A DNA stretch of 64,000 nt from Lumbricus terrestris. Lineage: Eukaryota; Annelida; Clitellata; Crassiclitellata; Lumbricidae. The number at the start of each line of letters is the position of its first letter. The stretch's first letter is position 1. The position numbers were made by a program, and so were the translations under genes. Under the pieces are notes generated by a model. That model made no database searches. It was given only the letters and a program-made list of their open reading frames with translations, and had not been told where the DNA came from. Shown here piece by piece: positions 56,838-64,000 of this stretch. The stretch lies in the NCBI GenBank assembly GCA_949752735.1, contig OX457037.1:68881755-68945754 (forward strand), in the 5' to 3' direction.

Positions 56838-57052
56838 TTGTTTATCCTTTTCTATAGCGCCCCTTCAAGCTGGCTACCCAGAGGCGCACCCGACTACAGC
56901 GCGGACACTGTATCGAAGTTTCACGCCGAAGCGCTGAGCAATTGCGAGTGAAGGACTTGCCGATAGGTCCCTACTCGGTGACTTGCGGTGGATTTGAACT
57001 TCGAACCTTCCGGCTTCAAGGCAACGACGCCACCACTAAACCACAGCGTCCC
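56838..57052 (-). mobile_element. tRNA-derived SINE, copy 2
   Basis: Minus strand: GGGACGCTGTGGTTTAGTGG (A box), GGTTCGAAGTTCAAATCC (B box), core AAGTCCTTCACTCGCAATTG and CAGCGCTTCGGCGTGAAA, 3' CTTGAAGGGGCGCTATAG. Same family as 51739-51965. Confidence 0.75.
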
Positions 57053-57054
57053 AC

Positions 57055-58740
57055 ACTCTGTCCTTGTAATTGAGGCATCGAGGTGCTGAATACGGGCAAC
57101 ACCTCGCTCAGCTAGATCACTGATGCCTCTTATGGATCTGCAGCTTGTCTTGCTCTTCGTTTAGTCATCATGATTTGTCAGACCACTTGGATCGTGTTGC
57201 ATAAATGCATCTAGCAGTTACAAGTTGTGGAACGAATTGATTTTGTTATTAAACCATGTCGGCCTAGTCTTTTTTGTGTATGGTTGGGAGAATTGGAATC
57301 TGTAGATGCAAAGAAAAGAACAATGCAGTACTAGATCGTTTTTGGAGCAGTGACTTCTGATGGGGTTTGAAACCAGTACCGGCCACATAGATGCATATCG
57401 CAAAGAGACTAACGTTATCAAATTTTCCAACATAATTAATATTATGTTCGCAGCAACATGATCGACACGATAACTCCAAACTTTGCTGTAGCCGAGAGCT
57501 TACTCGACTTGAAATAGTCATAATCTTCATTCTTCAAGCAGTAAATTGATGTCGTCACCCATTTAGGATTTCTTCAAACTTTCTATGGTTTGGAGGCCGA
57601 TTTGAAGCCGATGTGCGATTGATTAACTTATTTAAACTTGCCAGTTTGCCAAACAAGCTCAGCCACCTGAGCTGGAGCCTTCGTCAAAGGTTTGGCTTTG
57701 CCCCAAATGAGGAGAAGTTGTTCAGTTACTGTAGTCTGAGTGAGACTGTCCTCGAGGCCGTGTTTTTCACGTTTATGATGATCGAACAGTACTCTGATAA
57801 GTTCGCATGCAGGTCTCCACGAACCTTCGAAGCGCTCCTCCGTTCCCTCGTTTGTCATATCACCGCTGCTGATCGAGCATTAACTTTATTGTAGTCTGCC
57901 TCGCCATCGCAATATTAGATGCAGACATTTAAATATTGTACCTTTGATGTTGTACAATGTGTAATAATAATTATGTATGGTGTTGTTGGCAACAATTTGA
58001 CCAGTGAACAGCACAGCATGTTTTGGTGAAGATAAAGCACATGCATGCAAGCTGATGCAGTATAAAGGAAGAGCAGTATTCACAACCGGAACACTAAAGG
58101 ATATCGTTGTTTCGAACACATGCATTTTAGACGGAAATTTGCACTTGTAAAACGTATAATAGGGCCTTCATAATTAATGTTTAGTGTATGAGATAGGCCT
58201 ACTACACAGCATAATATAATAGGCCTAATGTTTGCAAGACTATGTCTATGTGTAGCGAAGACTTAGATTGGAACTAACAAAAGATCGTGACATTGGATGA
58301 ATTTATCATCGTTCACAGAAACTCACCTGTCAATTATCACTTAAATGCTAATAAAAATAAACAATTAGCAATCACTGATGACGCGTACATTGCAAAAACC
58401 TACTTTTCAGATGTGTATAAGCAAAAAGTACTAAGTATTTGTGTAAGAAAATCATAGATCCAAAAATGCGAAGTCAATAATACTATTACTCGAAATTACG
58501 ACAATTATTTGTAAAATCCTAAACTTCAAAGACATTGTGCAAGTCCTAAATATTGTTGGATTCCAATAATTTTTGGGCTACATAGGTTTTAGACCAAGTG
58601 GCACGGAATGCCGGGTTGGAGAAATATGACATCGTAAGTTGAAAATTTTCTATAGGAGATGCAACCACCCTATTGTCTATCCTATTATCATTCTATCCTA
58701 TTGTGCGTCCATTCATCTATAATCATTCATCGATTCATAT
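57055..58740. other. upstream region, nothing firmly recognised
   Basis: 57613-57894 is open on both strands (93 and 76 codons). The minus frame has TEQLLLIWGKAKPLTKAPAQ, which looks like a transposon-derived fragment but cannot be assigned. Confidence 0.3.
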
Positions 58741-58749
58741 ATCAACTCA

Positions 58750-59395
58750 ATCCATCCATCCATCCATCCACTCATTCATTCGTCTATCCATCCATTCAGC
58801 CATCCACCCATCAATCAGTGCATGCTATAGCTCGTATGTCAACCATACATCGTATTCACGGTTCATTCGCCATGCATGCATGATCGTAGACCTACATGTA
58901 TCTGTCCATCGACATGCACCTCCCTATGTCTGTCCGTCTGTCTGTCTGTCCATTTCTTTGTGTGCCTATCCATCCATCCATCCATCCTTCTATCCATCCA
59001 TCCAGCCATCCATCCAACCATTCATTCATTCATCTATCCATCCATTCATCCATCCATCACTCCATATCCATCCATCAATACATCCATCCATCCATTCAAC
59101 TATCCATCCTTCTATCCATCCATCCATCAATCCATCCATCCATCAATCCATCCATCCATCGATTCAACCATCCATCAATCCATCCATTCATCCATCAATC
59201 CATCCATCCATCCATCGATTCAACCATCCATCAATCCATCCATTCATCCATCCATCCATCAATCCATCCATCCATCGATTCAACCATCCATCCATCCATC
59301 GATTCAACCATCCATCAATCCATCCATTCAACCATCCATCAATCCATCCATTCATCCATTCATCCATCCATCAATCCATCCATCCATCCTTTTTG
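58750..59395. repeat. (ATCC)n microsatellite with variants
   Basis: About 640 bases of CATC repeats with ATTC and AATC variants. His/Pro/Ser/Ile-rich frames up to 325 codons are artefacts of it. Confidence 0.95.
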
Positions 59396-59501
59396 CCGTC
59401 TGTTAATCTATTCTTCAATCTCTCTCTCTCTCTCTCTCAATTCTTCGCCGACATTGATAGACCGTCTTTTCTGAATCTCTCAAAGCGCTTACATCGCCAC
59501 A

Positions 59502-59744
59502 CAGGGTTTCAGTTATTTGGGGGGCTGAGTCCTCGCCGACGAAATTTTCCATTTTCATCCGCCAAAATTTCTGACGACCTTTTTGTAGTCATTCGGCCGA
59601 AGGCTCATGGAAATTGTCCATTTTTTGGGTCATCCAGTCGAAAATCGTAGAAATCTTTCAGTTTTGCATGTCAAAAAACCCTGTATGCCCTTTTTAGGAG
59701 GACTTAGCCTTTTATAGGGGCTTAGCCCCTAGCCCCTCTCCCTG
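59502..59744. mobile_element. hAT-type MITE, 243 bp
   Basis: Begins CAGGGTTTCAG and ends CCCCTCTCCCTG, with a perfect 8-bp duplication TCGCCACA (59494-59501, 59745-59752). Body like 10961-11137. Confidence 0.85.
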
Positions 59745-59752
59745 TCGCCACA

Positions 59753-60349
59753 CCCAATCACTTACTTCTACCCCCTCAAAAAATCAACCGGCTTCGATCT
59801 CTTTCCTTCGCTTTTGCTGCCCGGTCTCTGCCATGGTCTCCACACAATCGATCTCAGGTCTCTGTTTGCTGTAGGCCTATATGTGAGTTTTAGTTCATTT
59901 CCGATTAGGTATGGTCTAGCGGCCCTAGACTATTATGTTTCTGTGAAGTTGGTCTGTCACAGAACTTTGAGTAAAGACCCATAACTAATTGTAGAAGGCG
60001 TGATTAAAGATTGAAAAGAAAATCTTTTCCGGTTCCACCTGTTTTTTTAAACTGGACTTAGGATCCTGAAGATTCCTAATTTGGAGTAAAAGCCCCTGCA
60101 CCCAGTGCTCAAGATTCTGTCCAGAGTACAGAAGTCTATGTAGACAGATTACATCATAATTATTACAGCCTAACGCACAGACCGAGACAACCGTACTAGT
60201 AGAAGAAGCGTTCAACTCTTCAGATAAATTATAGCCTAGCCTACAGTTCGCTGTGGAACATTGGAAAAATCTGTATTATCGCGACTATTACTAGACCTTA
60301 TTAATTTTTATTATTTATTTAAATACAACTTATTTGAAGAATGTATTTG
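59753..60349. other. nothing recognised
   Basis: AT-rich; no coding signal or element ends. Confidence 0.4.
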
Positions 60350-60357
60350 CGTGGGAA

Positions 60358-60584
60358 CAGGGGCAGATCCAGGGGCAAATTTGGCCATGCCCCATTCATA
60401 AATGTCCATAGAACGTGCCCCATAAAGTTTCACTGATGTATTTTTTATTTTTCAGACATTTCGACCATATGACTAAAAAAAGGTCATCAGATTTTTCCGG
60501 GGAAAGATCAACGATTTTTTTGCCTACCTAGCTGAGACCAAAAAATTTGGCACCCTCATTCGAAAATTTCTGTATCCGCCCCTG
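60358..60584. mobile_element. hAT-type MITE, 227 bp
   Basis: Ends CAGGGGCAGATCCAG and TGTATCCGCCCCTG with a perfect 8-bp duplication CGTGGGAA (60350-60357, 60585-60592). Confidence 0.88.
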
Positions 60585-61429
60585 CGTGGGAACTACATGA
60601 TCATGCTTAATGAAAAGTCAGCTGGTTATAGTTGCCTTTCAACGACTCTGTTTTATAATAGCCTAGGGATGACTACAAAATAGACCCTCTTATTTTATCC
60701 TTGCTTTGGAATGACATTCCCATATCAACAGACCGCGGTAGTGAAGGACCTCATTCTATCGATACAGGCGTAGACCTGTATTGAGGTTTGACAGGGTTGA
60801 GACCATAGCCTACGGTCGCGATAGAAAACTGTAGACCTATTTTTACATACGGCTACATCGGAGTAGGCCTATGGGTAGGCCTAATGTCGGAGTTACAATT
60901 ATTCATCTCTTAAAGGATTTGATTTGAAATATTGGGCCTATGTAGGACTAACTTCAATAAGTTAACAGATTTTGAGCTCGCTTATTTGATGCGTCCAGCA
61001 ATTTGCCAACCGAGTCATAATATAGTGTTGGATTCCCGACTATATTATAATCTCTGTCACTTGGCCCAATAATGATGTAAAGACGGTGTAATTTTTTTTA
61101 ACCCTTTCTGCCACTTGTTTTGGTCACGTGATATCGTTTAGGCCAGGACTCAATGTACCCCAATTGCTCATCTTTTTCCGAATAGCATATATTCCTGTCT
61201 GAGGGACGACACAGAGACGTAGAGTTGTTTTGATCAACAGGATTACGCCTTGGAATGAAGAGCCACTCAGAAACGACAACCGTTTGATGCCTGGGCATCG
61301 TACAACGGTGCTATAAAAATGCCCGCACGAGATGACATTTTAACGGCACCCTGGTTGATGTTCACTGCATATGAGAACATTTGGTAAACTGCTTCCACCA
61401 TGGAATAATAAAAACCTTCACATTGATCG

Positions 61430-61505
61430 GGGGCCCGGTAGAGTAATGGATAACACGCTGGCGTAGAGTGCGAGAGCAGCGAGTTCGAGACCTCGTTGGG
61501 CGGAT
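61430..61505 (+). repeat. tRNA-like sequence (SINE head or tRNA relic)
   Basis: B-box-like GAGTTCGAGACCTC preceded by a degenerate A-box region (GGTAGAGTAATGG). The two ends do not form an acceptor stem, so it is not a functional tRNA gene. Confidence 0.35.
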
Positions 61506-61879
61506 TTGCTTTGTAGGCTGCTATTAGCTCAGTTAGTAGGCCTATAAGTCTTAGCTTTTTGTGTTCTGTGATCTGCGTTCTTGTGAATTGCTTAAACTGC
61601 ATAATTGTACACTGTAACCGGTTGCGGTCTGTCAACCGGATTGTTAATAAAGAGAATATTATTACTCCACTAATAACGGAAAGGTCGTGGAACTTTTCCA
61701 AGTTCCAGATATTAACATTTTGTGACTTTTGTCGACCTTCCACTGTGTCTGTCTAACGTGTGATGTCCTTAAACTTTGATTCTTTTGGGCGAAAATATGC
61801 AAAATATTATTCATTGCACCGCGTCAACTTATCGGTTGCGTCGGGTGAGGTTTATTATGATGACCTGAGGGGTGAGGTG

Positions 61880-61896
61880 AGGTCATGGTGAGGTCA
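61880..61896 (+). promoter_or_regulatory. candidate DR5 nuclear-receptor element
   Basis: Two exact AGGTCA half-sites separated by TGGTG (five bases), the spacing bound by RAR/RXR heterodimers. Further GGTGAGG and TGACC half-site-like steps flank it. No promoter is proven nearby. Confidence 0.35.
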
Positions 61897-62086
61897 ATCG
61901 TGACCAATATCAGTTTATGATTCATTTAATGACGATGAAATTATTCTCTTGTGAAGCTTGACGGATTGACCGTAAAACTGAGCAATAAAGAACATGATGG
62001 GCACGCAGAGTATTGAGACCGATACGACAGACAGACGGACGGACAGACAGACAGACAGACGGACGGGTGGACGGACAGGATGGATG

Positions 62087-62510
62087 CAGTGGCGTAACTA
62101 CGGGGGGCAAGGGGGGCAGCCGCCCCCCCCCCCCCAAATGAAAGGGCTGCCCCTCTAGCTGCCCCCCCAATCCCTGCGTTTGTTTTACTTTTTACTTTTA
62201 CGAGTGATAAAGAATTAAAGAATGTTATATAATTTCTGACTTATTTTATTTTTTATACAACTTCCTGTACAACTTCTTATAGGGTGGGTGGTGGGAAAGT
62301 GGGACAGGCCACTATAGTGCACTGTGGGACAGACAAGCTAGTGAGGCTTGCATGCGTATTATGTCCAATACTGTAATACATCCAAAATCTAAAAATACAT
62401 AGTCTATGGCAATATACCGATGCACGCTTTAATTGCCAACGGTAGCCACCCCATCATTTTAAGCTGCCACCCCACTGCCCCCCATGAAAAAATAACTGGC
62501 TACGCCCCTG
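62087..62510. mobile_element. hAT-type MITE, 424 bp, copy 2
   Basis: Ends CAGTGGCGTAACTACG and GGCTACGCCCCTG with a perfect 8-bp duplication GATGGATG (62079-62086, 62511-62518). The duplicated site leads into a (GGAT)n run at 62511-62545. Inverted copy of 38286-38710. Confidence 0.9.
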
Positions 62511-62549
62511 GATGGATGGATGGATGGATGGATGGATGGATGGATAGAT

Positions 62550-63590
62550 GTTTCGGGCGGTGTTTATTCGAACGTGACCAAGCCCCACAAGCAACCGAAT
62601 CAACTACGTCGCTAAGGAGCTTGGAGAAGCGTCGTGAACTCTCATAGAGTTCTGCAGGGTGGACAATAAAGTAGGTCTACACACTGTTGTTCTTACGTCA
62701 TGTGCTAGCCTATAGTAAATGCATATTTTCATTTTTACATTTTTTCTCTTTGCTCGGAGGCTGTTCAAACACCCAAAATACCTCCTAGCTACGGCCTTGG
62801 GCATTATCCAATTGCAGTTGCATTGTAGCCTATTGCATTGTACTTTCGTAGTTGCATTGTATTGTATTGCATCGTGCTCTATTGTATTGCATTGTATTGT
62901 ATTATATTGCATCCAAAACGTTAGTGTGTTCACTTGTATCATATCGTTCATCATGACATTAGACTTGTCGACCTTTGGGTCACTTCGTCTGCTCCACCCG
63001 CGTGCCTCTTTGTCCTTTGACCATTATCATACATCAGCGCAGACATCCCAACGTCCCTTCTCCAAAGGGAAAAAATACCCTCAGTGGTCGTTCAGCCTGA
63101 AACGAAGAAGCACCCATGTCATCGATTTCCCTTCCACCCACACCCCCCACCCCCTTCCGCCCTCACACGGTTTGCCACTCAGAAGATGGATGCCGCGCTT
63201 CATCAGTGGAAAAAGCTCCTAAAAATAGCGCAGAAGATGACGGACGGACGGACGGACGGACGGATTCCAACTCTACATCATTCATCTCTACCGGAGATGA
63301 TAATATTGCCTGACCTCCTCAGAGTACAATCGCATCCATTTCCCGTCGTTTGCTAGGCCGCCCTATGGATTCAGACTACATTCCGACAAAACACATCTGA
63401 AGCGAAGATAATTATAGCCTACTTCGGTTACATATGCGTCACATGGGTACGGTACGGTAACCGATTTGATTTCTACTCTATGATCCTATCAAGACCCTAT
63501 AGTCCGTAGACCTTCATCGACATGCGGGTAAGGAAAGCTGACCTTAAGAATCCGATCGGCATATGACAGTAGGGCCACTGTGTATGAATT
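62550..63590. other. right-end region
   Basis: ATTGTATTGCATTG-type repetition at 62815-62915 and (GGAC)n at 63238-63264. A 167-codon plus frame (62719-63222) shows no domain. Confidence 0.4.
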
Positions 63591-63650
63591 GCAGTTAGCC
63601 TGTTTAACGGGACCTGTGACGAGAAGGTTACTGGTTCGAGCCTTGTCCAA
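63590..63650 (+). repeat. tRNA-like SINE head fragment
   Basis: A-box-like AGTTAGCCTGTTTAACGG and B-box-like CTGGTTCGAGCC. Confidence 0.35.
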
Positions 63651-63794
63651 GGAACTTAATTAGGCTATAACAGAATAATAAGTCCATCGCGTACTATTAT
63701 AATTGCGCGCAGTTCCATCGACAAACCTGCAAGTGCATTGCATTGTTTCGTATTGAAATATAATTATATACTGTGTTGTACATGAACATAATAA

Positions 63795-64000
63795 TGACCA
63801 TTCATTCAGACATTTATATAGCGCTCCTTCAAGAAAAATACCTACTCAGAGGCGCTCCCGACTCCAGCGCACCGAAAAAGAACAGTTTTAAGTTTAGTAA
63901 GGAAGGATCCTGGTAGAGTCCCAGGGTGTAGGTGCAGCTCAAAAGGGAGGCCATTCCAGACCACTGGACCAACCACAGAAAAGGCTCGATTATTCATGGT
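63795..64000 (-). mobile_element. retroposon copy, runs off the window
   Basis: Minus-strand 3' end with GGGAGCGCCTCTGAG and CTTGAAGGAGCGCTATATAA, same family as 22560-23035 and 15300-15386. The 5' part lies beyond the right edge. Confidence 0.6.

Noticed and set aside
58673..59650. 325-codon plus-strand frame rich in His, Pro, Ser and Ile
   Set aside because: Product of the (ATCC)n microsatellite in all three frames; no start context, splice sites or domain.
61430..61505. Functional tRNA gene
   Set aside because: B box present, but no acceptor-stem pairing and a poor A box. Treated as a SINE head or relic.
62719..63222. 167-codon plus frame starting with hydrophobic residues
   Set aside because: Runs over an ATTGT-type repeated segment; no domain and no conserved motif.
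52165..64000. Signal-peptide exon of the nAChR gene
   Set aside because: I looked for a minus-strand ATG with a hydrophobic stretch ending in phase 1 at GT and found no convincing candidate.

Overview
This is a eukaryotic window from an animal. It has AT-rich spliced genes with canonical GT-AG introns, poly(A) signals, long microsatellites and many small transposons. A motile-cilium gene, a nicotinic receptor gene and a lineage-expanded secreted propeller-like protein, together with extreme enrichment of the octamer TAGGCCTA, suggest a marine invertebrate, most likely a deuterostome such as an echinoderm. The species cannot be fixed from the sequence alone.

Layout. The left end (1-830, minus) is a decayed transposon-type ORF. 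From 1255 to 9074 (plus) lie the last seven coding exons of DRC2/CCDC65, a coiled-coil subunit of the nexin-dynein regulatory complex of the ciliary axoneme; its 5' exons lie to the left of the window. Facing it tail-to-tail is a nicotinic acetylcholine receptor (nAChR) subunit on the minus strand. Its seven recognisable coding exons run from 52163 down to the stop codon at 10182-10184, so the gene covers at least 42 kb. The signal-peptide exon was not found and is upstream (above 52.2 kb or outside the window). The subunit has an intact Cys-loop, loop D and loop B tryptophans and four membrane segments, but lacks the vicinal cysteines of alpha subunits, so it is a non-alpha subunit. Its 45-nt exon 3 (44999-45043) is followed by GA instead of GT, which is the most unusual genic feature here. 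Inside the 22.9-kb intron 3, on the opposite strand, sits a two-exon gene (24353-28874) for a secreted protein with propeller-like repeats.

The rest is intron and flanking DNA built from nested mobile elements. Many are non-autonomous hAT-type elements whose exact 8-bp target duplications can be read directly (17177-18113, 27482-27619, 38286-38710, 39097-40832, 46814-49557, 59502-59744, 60358-60584, 62087-62510). There are also a CAGTG-ended family with 9-bp duplications, a Harbinger-like element, two mariner-like elements sharing the same transposase frameshift, tRNA-derived SINEs and several unclassified inverted-repeat elements. Long (ATAC)n, (TTA)n, (GT)n, (TA)n, (GGT)n and (ATCC)n arrays make up several kilobases; most long open frames in the window are translations of these arrays and are not genes. 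No operon, CRISPR array, prophage or bacterial-type system is present.
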